A stretch of DNA of 64,000 bases from Halobaculum halobium (GTDB lineage: Archaea > Halobacteriota > Halobacteria > Halobacteriales > Haloferacaceae): contig NZ_CP126159.1 in assembly GCF_030127145.1 (NCBI RefSeq), positions 248,001-312,000 on the forward strand, read 5' to 3'. The notes beneath the pieces are model-generated. The model saw only the letters and a list, made by a program, of their open reading frames with translations, was not told the DNA's origin and ran no database searches. Positions 16,965 through 24,745 of the stretch are shown here, piece by piece. Within the stretch, counting starts at the first letter, position 1. The number at the start of each line of letters is the position of its first letter. The position numbers and the translations under genes were made by a program.

Positions 16965-18779
16965 ATGTGCGGGATAACGGCCTGTGTCGGCGACGGAGAT
17001 GTCGTCGACACAGTGCTTACCGGACTAAAGAACCTGGAATACCGCGGGTACGACTCCGCGGGGATCGCCACGCTCACCGACGCCGGGGTCCAGTCCCACA
17101 AGTGCGAGGGACGGATCGATGACCTCGTTGATGAGCTCGGTGGCGTCGATCTGTGCGGGACGTTCGGAGTCGGGCACACCCGCTGGAGCACCCACGGGAA
17201 GCCCACCGACGAGAACGCCCACCCGCACACTGATTGTACCGCCTCGGTCGCGGTCGTCCACAACGGGATCATCGAGAACCACGCCGAGCTCCGCGGCGAG
17301 CTCTCGGCGGCCGGTCACCTGTTCACCAGCGAGACCGACACGGAGGTTGTCCCCCACCTCATCGAGGAGGAACTGGCGGCGGGGAAGTCGCCCGAGGCGG
17401 CCTTTCGGGCGGCAATCGACCGAATCGAGGGGAGCTACGCCATCGCAGCGCTGATCGAGGGAACCGACGCGATACTCGCGACGCGTCAGGGCTCCCCGCT
17501 CGTGCTCGGCGTCGACGACGACCGTCGATTCCTCGCCAGTGACGTCCCGTCGTTCATGGAGTTCACGTCCCGCGTGGTGTACCTCCACGACGGGGACGTT
17601 GTCCGGCTCACGCTCGGGGAACACGAGATCACCGACGCGGAGGGAGAGCCCGTGTCACGGTCGATCGACACCGTCGAGTGGGAGTCCGAGGACGCCGAAC
17701 GCGGCGGGTACGACCACTACATGCTCAAGGAGATCAACGAGCAACCGGAGGCGCTTGAACGCACGATCAACGGACGGATCACCGACGACGGGCGCGTCGC
17801 GCTCGCGGACTTCCCTCCGGGAACGTTCGACGAGGTGTCGGAAGTCCACTTCCTCTCGTGTGGCACCTCACACCACGCGTCGATGTACGCACAGCAACTC
17901 CTCCGCGATCGCGGCGTCCCCGCGTACGCCTTCACCGCGGGGGAGTACGCGACGACGCCGGCGCCGGTCTCTGAGGACACCCTCGTCATCGCTGTCACCC
18001 AAAGCGGCGAAACGGCGGACACGCTCGCGTCACTGCGAAGCGCGAACGAGCGCGGGGCGCGGACGCTCACCGTGACGAACGTCGTCGGCTCGACGGCGGC
18101 CCGCGAGGCCGACGAGGCGCTGTTCATCCGGGCGGGGCCCGAGATCGGCGTCGCCGCAACAAAGACGTTCACCTCCCAGGTCGCAGCGCTGTTGCTCGTC
18201 GTCGAGCGCCTCACGGTCGACATCACCGGAACGCCGAGCGAGGACAGCGAGGCGGTGCTGACGGCGCTTCGCGAGCTCCCGGACGCGGTCGATCGGCTGA
18301 TCGGGTCCTCGATAGCGTCGTCGCTGGCACCCAGATACGCCGGCAGCGAGCAGCACTTCTTCATCGGTCGGGGCGTCGCCTACCCGGTTGCATGCGAAGG
18401 GGCGCTGAAGCTCAAGGAGATCTCCTACGAGCAGGCGGAGGGATTCTCCGCGGGCGAACTCAAACACGGCCCGCTCGCGCTGGTGACCCCGGAGACGCCG
18501 ATCGTCGCGGTGTTCACCGGGAAACACGACACCAAGACGCTCAACAACGTCGAGGAAGTGCGTTCTCGCGGAGCGTCCGTCATCGGGGTCGCGCCGGAGT
18601 CGGCGGATCACGTCGCGGCCGCGGTCGACGAGTTCCTCCCCATTCCGGACACGAACCCGGACGTCGCGGGCGTGCTCGCGAACGTCCAACTCCAACTCGT
18701 CTCCTACCACGTAGCGAACGTCCTGAACCGCTCGATCGACAAACCTCGCAACCTGGCAAAGAGCGTGACAGTAGAGTGA
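16965..18779 (+). CDS. glmS: Glutamine--fructose-6-phosphate aminotransferase (isomerizing) GlmS
   Basis: 604 residues, normal length. Makes glucosamine-6-phosphate from fructose-6-phosphate and glutamine, the first step to UDP-GlcNAc. The N-terminal glutaminase begins MCGITACVG, placing the nucleophile Cys at position 2 after Met removal, and contains the conserved RWSTHGKP and HNGIIENH segments. Two sugar-isomerase (SIS) domains follow, with SCGTSHHASMYAQQL near 303, VTQSGETADT near 345 and the C-terminal lid (NLAKSVTVE). It completes the amino-sugar pathway with glmM upstream. A DUF7344 regulator follows on the same strand. Confidence 0.95.
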   Translation: MCGITACVGDGDVVDTVLTGLKNLEYRGYDSAGIATLTDAGVQSHKCEGRIDDLVDELGGVDLCGTFGVGHTRWSTHGKPTDENAHPHTDCTASVAVVHNGIIENHAELRGELSAAGHLFTSETDTEVVPHLIEEELAAGKSPEAAFRAAIDRIEGSYAIAALIEGTDAILATRQGSPLVLGVDDDRRFLASDVPSFMEFTSRVVYLHDGDVVRLTLGEHEITDAEGEPVSRSIDTVEWESEDAERGGYDHYMLKEINEQPEALERTINGRITDDGRVALADFPPGTFDEVSEVHFLSCGTSHHASMYAQQLLRDRGVPAYAFTAGEYATTPAPVSEDTLVIAVTQSGETADTLASLRSANERGARTLTVTNVVGSTAAREADEALFIRAGPEIGVAATKTFTSQVAALLLVVERLTVDITGTPSEDSEAVLTALRELPDAVDRLIGSSIASSLAPRYAGSEQHFFIGRGVAYPVACEGALKLKEISYEQAEGFSAGELKHGPLALVTPETPIVAVFTGKHDTKTLNNVEEVRSRGASVIGVAPESADHVAAAVDEFLPIPDTNPDVAGVLANVQLQLVSYHVANVLNRSIDKPRNLAKSVTVE

Positions 18780-18952
18780 CGCGAGGAGAGTGTAGATGTC
18801 TGACCCCGACACGAATCGCCCCCCACGAGCGACGTCGGACGCGACTCCGTTCGCCGCACACCGACGGACGTGGCCGGCACGATCGACCGCGACTCCCGGG
18901 CAGTATCGGCTCGCCCGGGCAGGGGTGGTGAACCGCGGAGATACCCGAGTAG

Positions 18953-19471
18953 ATGTCGAGCACAAACACAGACGCGCTAAACAGGGACGAGGTTTACGAC
19001 ATCCTGAGCAACGGCAGACGGCGGTTCGTCATCTACTTGCTTCGAGAGCGTGGCGAGCCGATTCCGCTCAACGACCTCTCGGACCGGGTCGCCGCTTGGG
19101 AGAACGACCTGCCCGTGGAAGAACTGACAGACCAACAGGTAAAGCGGGTGTACGTCTCGCTGTACCAGACGCACATCCCGAAACTCGAGGAATCCGGCAT
19201 CGTCGAGTACGACGCCGACTCCGGGCTGGTATCGCTCACGTCGAACGTCTCGTCGCTCGACGCCTATATGCCGGAGGAAGAGCGGCGCGAGATACCCTGG
19301 CAGGCGATATACCTCGGGCTCGCCATCGTCGGCCTCGTGGTCTACGGCGTCGCAACCATGGCGAGCGGTACGATCGCGCAGCCGACGCTCAACCTCATCG
19401 GATTACTCGTGTTCGTGTCCTTCGCCGCCGCCGTCACTGCACAGTACTTGTACGAACGCTCTCGCGGATAA
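18953..19471 (+). CDS. DUF7344-type winged-helix membrane regulator
   Basis: 172 residues. Winged-helix core EVYDILSNGRRRFVIYLLRERG... LNDLSDRVAAWENDLPVE... VKRVYVSLYQTHIPKLEESGIVEYD, then two C-terminal hydrophobic helices (AIYLGLAIVGLVVYGVATM and LIGLLVFVSFAAAVTAQYL). Same architecture as the gene at 15112-15750, sharing the VKRVYxxLYQxHxPK region, and it sits 173 bp after glmS. Likely a membrane-tethered transcription factor; target unknown. A small GTG-started frame and a winged-helix gene follow closely. Confidence 0.82.
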   Translation: MSSTNTDALNRDEVYDILSNGRRRFVIYLLRERGEPIPLNDLSDRVAAWENDLPVEELTDQQVKRVYVSLYQTHIPKLEESGIVEYDADSGLVSLTSNVSSLDAYMPEEERREIPWQAIYLGLAIVGLVVYGVATMASGTIAQPTLNLIGLLVFVSFAAAVTAQYLYERSRG

Positions 19472-19487
19472 TCCCAACCAACCAACC

Positions 19488-19586
19488 GTGAACACACACA
19501 CCATCGCCGTCGACGCGCGCCAGGTGACTGCCCTGCGCGCGTCGCGGCCGGCTGCCGACGAACCGAACTCGGGTGACCACCGGTGA
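19488..19586 (+). CDS. Possible 32-aa upstream peptide coupled to the next winged-helix gene
   Basis: GTG-started frame beginning MNTHTIAVDARQVTALRASR and ending GDHR. Its TGA stop overlaps the GTG start of the next gene as GTGA, the arrangement of translationally coupled operon genes, and it starts 16 bp after the preceding stop. No family is recognised and the short length means chance is possible. Confidence 0.3.
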   Translation: MNTHTIAVDARQVTALRASRPAADEPNSGDHR

Positions 19587-19861
19587 CTACCGACTGGGAC
19601 GTGATCGGCTACGTCATCAGCTCAGATCACCGGGTGGTCGTTCTGGGCCGTCTCGCTGAGGGACCGGCGACGCCGACCCGGATCGCCGAGGACGTGCAGT
19701 TGTCCGTGTCGCACGTCTCTCGCGCGCTCGGATCGCTCCGGGAGAAAGGACTCATCGAACTGCTCGTTCCAGAGGAGCGGCGGAAGGGACGCGTCTACGG
19801 CATCACCACTGCGGGAGAGCAGGTCTGGGAGGACATCAGTGCGAAGGACCTCACCGAGTGA
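19583..19861 (+). CDS. Winged-helix transcriptional regulator (MarR/ArsR-like)
   Basis: 92 residues from a GTG start. The whole protein is a compact winged helix: DVIGYVISSDHRVVVLGRLAEG, TRIAEDVQLSVSHVSRALGSL as recognition helix, and REKGLIELLVPEERRKGRVY as the wing, then ITTAGEQVW. This is a common haloarchaeal single-domain regulator. It follows a DUF7344 regulator by about 110 bp on the same strand, with a possible 32-residue coupled frame between. Confidence 0.8.
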   Translation: MTTDWDVIGYVISSDHRVVVLGRLAEGPATPTRIAEDVQLSVSHVSRALGSLREKGLIELLVPEERRKGRVYGITTAGEQVWEDISAKDLTE

Positions 19862-20045
19862 CGCGACCGTCGGATTTCTCGGCTCGCTATCGTGCGCTGC
19901 GTTCTGAAAAAACGAGGGAGGAGATGAGCAGGTGTTGGATTTCAGGGGATGGGGGCCGTGCTGTGTCTCCCCCGGATGTGCAAACGAACTGGGGTGACTT
20001 TGTTAGTCTATCATGTCACGCAACGGTACTGGGGGCCCGATATCC

Positions 20046-20483
20046 CTAGCTGAACGCTACACGCACGACGACAGCGGCGTTGTACGAGGCGATCACGAGG
20101 TTACAGCTGCAGCCGACGGCGTAGCAGAGTCCCCGCCCGGTCGTCGCGGCCGATCCGCCGAGCTCCTGGACGCTCGGCGAACCTATTCGGAACCCACCCT
20201 CGATGAGCACGATCATAGCCGCTACCGTGAGCACGCTCCCGACGACCAAGCCGGGTACGACGCCGTACTGCGCGATCATAGCGGCCGCGAGGGGGTTCCG
20301 TTCGCTGACGACCGGTGACAGCCTCAGTCCGATCACCGTCGTCGTCAGGTCGACGCCCTTCGTCACGGCGAGCCCGAGTGCGCCAACAAGCGCGATCGTA
20401 GTGATTCTCTGGCCGATCTCGGGACGCGCTTCCGCGTCATCAGATCCGGACGTGACCGGGCTGGCCTCGTCGACTTGACCCAT
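20046..20483 (-). CDS. DUF5658-like small integral membrane protein
   Basis: 145 residues. After a polar N-terminus of about 25 residues come three to four hydrophobic helices. The segment VDLTTTVIGLRLSPVVSERNPLAA (residues about 44-67) is the pattern of the DUF5658 family, whose members have an Asp/Thr-rich first helix and an ENP/ERNP loop. Function of the family is unknown. Two Cys (CSC) lie near the C-terminus, unusual in a haloarchaeal protein. The gene is isolated. Confidence 0.7.
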   Translation of the reverse strand: MGQVDEASPVTSGSDDAEARPEIGQRITTIALVGALGLAVTKGVDLTTTVIGLRLSPVVSERNPLAAAMIAQYGVVPGLVVGSVLTVAAMIVLIEGGFRIGSPSVQELGGSAATTGRGLCYAVGCSCNLVIASYNAAVVVRVAFS

Positions 20484-20903
20484 TTAGCGACACTGTGCGT
20501 CCGTGTCAGTTCGTTATGCGGACGGATCCTCCTCCTCTCGCTCAGGCTGTCGCGCCGACTCCGTTCCGAGAGAGGTCGCCTGTGAGTGCCAGTTCCGATC
20601 GGAGTGACCCTCCACGTTTGTTGGGCGATTTGAGCGACGGCTCAGCATACGTGTCCCCGCGGCACTGGTCTGATCGTATCGCGGACGCAGCCGACCAGCG
20701 ACCGACACGAGCGGTGGCCGCTCCCGGGTGTGAGCCGACCGATTACGATGACAGTGTCCACATGGAGTGACTGATCTCCAGCGCTCACGCGTCAGGAACG
20801 GTCGACGCGAACGAACTGATCACCGCGGTACAACGGGAACTATCCTTCCAAAATCGATACTCGGAATATAACCATATGGCTCGCCGCCGTGGAACCCACT
20901 GCA
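20484..20903. other. Intergenic stretch ending in a TATA box
   Basis: Contains one 91-codon frame (20495-20770) rich in Pro, Ser and Arg with no family resemblance, which I do not accept as a gene. Near the right end, GAATATAA at 20864-20871 is a good archaeal TATA box about 35 nt before the small ORF at 20904. Confidence 0.5.
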
Positions 20904-21011
20904 ATGCGAAAGAAACTCCTCGCGTTTACCGTCCTGGTATCGATCACCCTGGCGATGGTTGCCATCGCAAAACGACGCACCCGCCCGGAGCCGACCGACG
21001 AGCAGAGCTGA
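20904..21011 (+). CDS. Single-span membrane micropeptide (35 aa)
   Basis: Starts MRKKLL, continues with a hydrophobic span (AFTVLVSITLAMVAIA) and ends in a basic-then-acidic tail (KRRTRPEPTDEQS). The positive residues on both sides of the span and the TATA box 35 nt upstream favour a real gene. No family is recognised. Confidence 0.5.
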   Translation: MRKKLLAFTVLVSITLAMVAIAKRRTRPEPTDEQS

Positions 21012-21065
21012 GCGGGCGGTGTCGGGCGTTCTCGCCGCTCTGTCTCGATAAATAAGGATTGTCTT

Positions 21066-21074
21066 AGGAGGTGA
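21066..21074 (+). promoter_or_regulatory. Perfect Shine-Dalgarno sequence (AGGAGGTGA)
   Basis: Full complement of the archaeal 16S rRNA 3' end, placed 4 nt before ATG 21079. Strong SD sites are uncommon at haloarchaeal monocistronic starts, which are usually leaderless. A TATA-like GATAAATAAG lies at 21047-21056, only about 28 nt before the ATG. Confidence 0.55.
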
Positions 21075-21078
21075 AACG

Positions 21079-21123
21079 ATGAGTTACTTCCTGACGATCT
21101 CGAACGATATCGCTACGAAGTGA
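21079..21123 (+). CDS. Possible 14-aa leader peptide
   Basis: Reads MSYFLTISNDIATK then TGA. The only support is the perfect Shine-Dalgarno sequence and correctly spaced ATG. It could be a leader peptide for the small gene starting at 21233, or the intact start of a decayed gene: the same frame continues past the TGA for about 58 codons without another stop. Confidence 0.35.
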   Translation: MSYFLTISNDIATK

Positions 21124-21232
21124 GAATTGTTCCTGCGGTGGTGGAAAACCCATAAAACGGCGCTTTCGGCGCTCTGCAATCTGTTTAACGCCTCTATACT
21201 TCTCGGATATTCAGACTATTACTATATGAACG

Positions 21233-21394
21233 ATGGTGCTACTACGCGTCGTGCCGAACTGGATCACAGACGAAGAGCAGGAACGGATTCGTAAGTTCGC
21301 CTCGACGCCGCGCCACCGGCGGGGGCCGCACTTTCTCGAGCCGGAGCCGGAGGAGGACGGAGACGAGGACGGGGGATCTCCATCGGAACGGTGA
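21233..21394 (+). CDS. Small hypothetical protein (53 aa)
   Basis: Begins MVLLRVVPNWITDEEQERI, then RKFASTPRHRRGP, and ends in a highly acidic tail (EPEPEEDGDEDGG). The helix-forming TDEEQERIRKF segment and acidic end are typical of haloarchaeal small proteins, unlike the antisense frames over the same DNA. An AT-rich stretch (21215-21232) lies directly upstream. No domain is recognised. Confidence 0.6.
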   Translation: MVLLRVVPNWITDEEQERIRKFASTPRHRRGPHFLEPEPEEDGDEDGGSPSER

Positions 21395-21849
21395 CGACCT
21401 GAACAGGGACGATACCGCCGACTCCGCATCGCGTGTCACGACCGAATCGGCGGCGGAGCCGTCTGAGACGGTCTCTCATCGTTTTTCACCACGTCAGGGG
21501 TTGGGCCGGTTACAACTGAACGCACGCTCCACCGCAGGTGACCGCGCACTCGTGACAGCTAGTGTTCAGTTAGTCCTCGAGATCTCGCCATCGGATCGGT
21601 CGTTTTCGATCGACGAGCACAATACCCGGGGGCTGACAGTGTCAGCCCCCGGGTATGGAACGCCGATCGCTATCGGTTCTGGCCCCAACACTCCCGAAAC
21701 GTCACAATACCACGGTTGTACGGGTGAATAACTAACGGGGCGCTTGGTTGATTCGGTTGTATGTGGCGTGTCACCCAGGTCACGACTCACCGTCGACCGA
21801 CACTGGCCCGACGCACCGGCTCCGAGTTCGCGCTCCAGCGGGGTTCGCC
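21395..21849. other. Intergenic stretch containing a large palindrome
   Basis: Apart from the 35-nt perfect palindrome at 21622-21656 nothing coding is supported. A 76-codon frame at 21501-21731 runs through the palindrome and has no recognisable features. The start of the next gene is placed at GTG 21850. Confidence 0.5.
21622..21656. repeat. 35-nt perfect inverted repeat (17-bp arms, 1-nt centre)
   Basis: Left arm ATACCCGGGGGCTGACA at 21622-21638, a central G at 21639, and right arm TGTCAGCCCCCGGGTAT at 21640-21656, exact reverse complements. It could be a cruciform-forming site, a regulator or recombinase site, or a terminator-like hairpin with a minimal loop. It lies about 190 bp before a winged-helix gene. 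Confidence 0.8.
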
Positions 21850-22221
21850 GTGACCCGTTCGACCACGTCAGATCCGGCGGCAGGAATCGAGACACCGGTG
21901 GTTCACGCGTCCCCTGCGGAGACAGCGCGACTGTTCGACGCCCTCGACAGCGAGGCGTGTCGCACGGTCGTTCAAGCGCTGGAGGACGGCCCGTTGACTG
22001 CGAAGGAACTGCAGGCGGCCGGAGACATCCCGCTCTCGACGGTGTACCGGTGCGTGAACGAGTTGGTCGACACTCCGCTGGTTGAGGAGACGACCCGCGT
22101 CAGCGAGGGGGGGCACCACGCAAGCGAGTACTCACGGCCGGTCGAGACGTTAATCGTCAGCTTCGGGGCGGACCCGACGATGCACGGCGTCGACACGCCG
22201 GTGCTCAAGCTGACGTTGTGA
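21850..22221 (+). CDS. ArsR-like winged-helix transcriptional regulator
   Basis: 123 residues from GTG 21850, chosen because the longer frame adds an Arg/Pro-rich lead with no similarity to the family. The core reads ARLFDALDSEACRTVVQALEDG, LTAKELQAAGDIPLSTVYRCVNEL as helix-turn-helix, then VDTPLVEETTRVSEGGHH as wing. The C-terminal VETLIVSFGA and LKLTL strands are common in haloarchaeal relatives. It converges with the ferredoxin gene 56 bp away. Target unknown. Confidence 0.75.
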   Translation: MTRSTTSDPAAGIETPVVHASPAETARLFDALDSEACRTVVQALEDGPLTAKELQAAGDIPLSTVYRCVNELVDTPLVEETTRVSEGGHHASEYSRPVETLIVSFGADPTMHGVDTPVLKLTL

Positions 22222-22277
22222 GGTCGTGAATCGGTGACGGAGTCTGTTGGTGTGACACGCGAACCGGCTGTATCCGG

Positions 22278-23096
22278 TCAGTCGTCGGCCCGAGCGCGCT
22301 CGAATCGGTCGGCCGGGAGCCGGAGATCGTCGAGGCCCGGGAGGTGCTTCACGTTGTAGACCACTTGGAGCGTTTCGCTCACGGGACGACCGATGCACGA
22401 GAGGCGGAAGCCGCGGTCGACTAAGTCGTCTGTGAGGACGTTGTCGACGGTGCTGTCGAGCTCGCCTTCCACGACCGCGACGGCGCAGTTCGCGCACGCG
22501 CCACCTCGGCAGGCGAACGGCCACGCGAACCCGCGCTCTTCGGCCGCTTCGAGCAGCGTTTCTCCCGGCTCCGCGAGAAACATCCCGTAGTCGTCCGGAT
22601 CGAGATCAGCATCTGACGCCCGCTCGAAGAGCGCCGGATCGTCGAACTCCCACTGGTGGTCGGCCACGACATCGTAGTTGAGGTACTCGACGCGAGTGGG
22701 TGTCGGCGGCCGGTCGCCCGCGGAGTCGGCGCTGTGTTCCTGGCTGTCCCGGTCATCAGTGTTCGCAGCCGAGTCGGCGGCCGTGGGTGAGGACGCCGTG
22801 TTCCCCCCAGCAGTGGCTGTCGCGTCGTCCTCGGCTGTGGCGTCGGCGGGCGGTGCGGCCGTCCCCGATAGCACGGCCTCGTACGCCTTGCGGACGCGCT
22901 GAAACTCCGCGGCGGACCCACCGCGGTCCGGGTGGGACTCCTTTACTCGTCGCCGATAGGCCTGCTCGATCTCCGTATCGTCGGCGTCGGCATCGAGCCC
23001 CAGTACGTCGTACGGAGAATCCACAGCGGGTTGTAGGGGCGAGCGGGTTATTTCGCTTTCGTCGCGGCGACTGGTGGTGTCGCGTGGCTGATACAC
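22278..23096 (-). CDS. J-domain / 2Fe-2S ferredoxin fusion protein
   Basis: 272 residues. N-terminal J-domain (about 26-80) with PYDVLGLDADADDTEIEQAY and the HPD motif in KESHPDRGG, which in DnaJ proteins stimulates Hsp70. After an acidic linker rich in Ala, Thr and Ser comes a plant-type 2Fe-2S ferredoxin domain (about 170-255) whose ligands are CRGGACANC plus a later SCIG, the CX4CX2C...C pattern. The same J-plus-Fer2 arrangement is known in haloarchaea, and the inserted GMFLAEPGETLLEAAEERG segment matches their ferredoxins. Probably an electron carrier with chaperone-linked cluster assembly. It lies downstream of the TIM-barrel gene on the same strand. Confidence 0.88.
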   Translation of the reverse strand: MYQPRDTTSRRDESEITRSPLQPAVDSPYDVLGLDADADDTEIEQAYRRRVKESHPDRGGSAAEFQRVRKAYEAVLSGTAAPPADATAEDDATATAGGNTASSPTAADSAANTDDRDSQEHSADSAGDRPPTPTRVEYLNYDVVADHQWEFDDPALFERASDADLDPDDYGMFLAEPGETLLEAAEERGFAWPFACRGGACANCAVAVVEGELDSTVDNVLTDDLVDRGFRLSCIGRPVSETLQVVYNVKHLPGLDDLRLPADRFERARADD

Positions 23097-23232
23097 TACC
23101 GCGACGGAGGTATGTCAGTCAAACGGCTACAGATGACGGGAGTAGGAGCGGAACGGATGAAATGTCAGAGGGTTCCGCTAGTTCCTCCCGTCCTGGGACG
23201 GCGTCTCGGGGACGATTCTTGCTCGACGTCGG

Positions 23233-24471
23233 TTAGGTGTCTGGCGTTCCTGTCGGTGTCCCCGTGTCGTTTGGCGTTCCAGTCGGCGTCCCTGTGCCCG
23301 TTTCCGTTCCGTTGGGCGCTCCTGTAGCCGTTCCGTTGGGTGTACCAGTGGCAGTTCCGTTTGGAGATCCAGTGGGCGCTCCCTCGGGTGTCCCGTCAGG
23401 GGTCGCTGTCCCGTCGCCGTCGTCTCCATCGTCATCGCCGGGTTCCCCGTCACCGCCATCGCCTCCGTCCGCTTCGTCGACCAACACCGACTGCGCCCCT
23501 TCGTAGGTGTGCGTGTAGGCGCTCTCCATCCCGCGGCGCCGGTACTCCTCCGAGAGGATCTCGTTGCCCCACGGGCCCGAGTAGCCGGCTTCACGGCAGG
23601 CGTCGACGAACCCCTGCACGTCGAAGTCGCCGTAGCCCGGGACGCGTCGCATGTTCACCGTGTTCTCGACGAAGCCGCCGCGCCCGGTGTCGGTAAACCC
23701 GTCGTCGATCTCAACGGCTGTGATGTCCTCCGGCTGCAGCGAGGCGATGTCGTCATACGAGATCGTCTCGATAGTGTTGACGTGCCAGGTGTCGAGGAAC
23801 AGGCCCCCGTTCTCGGGCGGGGACACCCACTCGAGCACCTCGTCGATCGTCTCCGCGTTCGGATCCGGCGGGAGGATCTCCATCCCGACTTGCGTGTCGA
23901 CCGCGGCCGCCTCGTCGCAGATCTCCGCGAACCGGTTGGCCAGCGCATCCGTCCCCACCGGGTACCCGTTGATGTTCCCGATCTTGATGTGGCGCGCGTC
24001 CATCGCATCAGCGGCATCGAGAAGGAGCTGTCTGGTCTCCTGTTCGTCCTCGCGTCGCGGGTCGTATTCCGGGAGGAGCCAGTTCACGAGAAACTCCAAC
24101 TCGATGGTGTCGATCCCGGCCGCGCGGATCGTCTCGCCGATCCCCTCGAGGGTTCGGCCCTCCTCCTCGACCATATGCTTGATATCGTCGTGAAACAGGC
24201 CGATGCCGGTGAATCCGACCGCCGCCAGCATCTCCACGCGGTCCTCCAGGTCCCAGGGACTCCACTGGCGTCCCGTGAACGGTTTCACGTCGCCCGCGTG
24301 CGCCCAGTAGGAGGCGAGCACGTCGACGTCCGTCTGTTGCTGCTGTTGCTGTAGTACCTCCTGCGCCCGGTCGGTGTCCTCCTCCAGCGCGCCGTTCACT
24401 CCTGCGGCGCCCGCGCCGAGCGCGACTGTTCCCCCCGTCGCCTTGAGTACGTCTCGTCGTTTTGGTGGCAT
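23233..24471 (-). CDS. Tat-exported sugar phosphate isomerase/epimerase-like TIM-barrel protein with Thr/Pro/Gly tail
   Basis: 412 residues from ATG 24471. Starts MPPKRRDVLKATGG, a twin-arginine signal, then a Gln-run (residues about 41-46). The body (about 50-325) is an AP endonuclease 2-like / xylose-isomerase-like TIM barrel with ELEFLVNWLL, MEILPPDPN, LFLDTWHVN and WGNEILSEEYR carrying the expected Glu/Asp/His metal ligands. The last ~80 residues are an acidic Gly/Asp block followed by repeats of the type GTPNGTxTG, a low-complexity extension that may be O-glycosylated outside the cell. No PGF-CTERM anchor is seen. Substrate is unknown; exported members of this fold often act on sugars. 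Confidence 0.8.
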   Translation of the reverse strand: MPPKRRDVLKATGGTVALGAGAAGVNGALEEDTDRAQEVLQQQQQQTDVDVLASYWAHAGDVKPFTGRQWSPWDLEDRVEMLAAVGFTGIGLFHDDIKHMVEEEGRTLEGIGETIRAAGIDTIELEFLVNWLLPEYDPRREDEQETRQLLLDAADAMDARHIKIGNINGYPVGTDALANRFAEICDEAAAVDTQVGMEILPPDPNAETIDEVLEWVSPPENGGLFLDTWHVNTIETISYDDIASLQPEDITAVEIDDGFTDTGRGGFVENTVNMRRVPGYGDFDVQGFVDACREAGYSGPWGNEILSEEYRRRGMESAYTHTYEGAQSVLVDEADGGDGGDGEPGDDDGDDGDGTATPDGTPEGAPTGSPNGTATGTPNGTATGAPNGTETGTGTPTGTPNDTGTPTGTPDT

Positions 24472-24745
24472 GGTGTTGTCACTCCGTGACCTCGATCGCA
24501 TCGCATCACACGACGGCCGTGTGACATATCATCCACCGCGGTGAACGCGCAAAAGGGTAGTTGGCCGTTTAGTTCGTTCACTACTCGGATCGATTCCGGC
24601 CAGCTACGGCTTGTTGTCCGTCGGAAGACCGAGCTCCCAGCGAATGCAGTTCACTCGGGGCTGACAATATCTGGCTCGCGTCCGGCCATAAATGACAATA
24701 TGGGATCAATTTGATATGGTGACACGTGGATAGTTGACGCGGAGC

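Noticed and set aside
20495-20770. 91-codon frame between the DUF5658 gene and the micro-ORFs
   Set aside because: Pro/Arg/Ser-rich, no promoter or RBS support, no recognisable domain.
21501-21731. 76-codon frame running through the 35-nt palindrome
   Set aside because: No domain or promoter; reading through a perfect palindrome makes it unlikely as a conserved gene.
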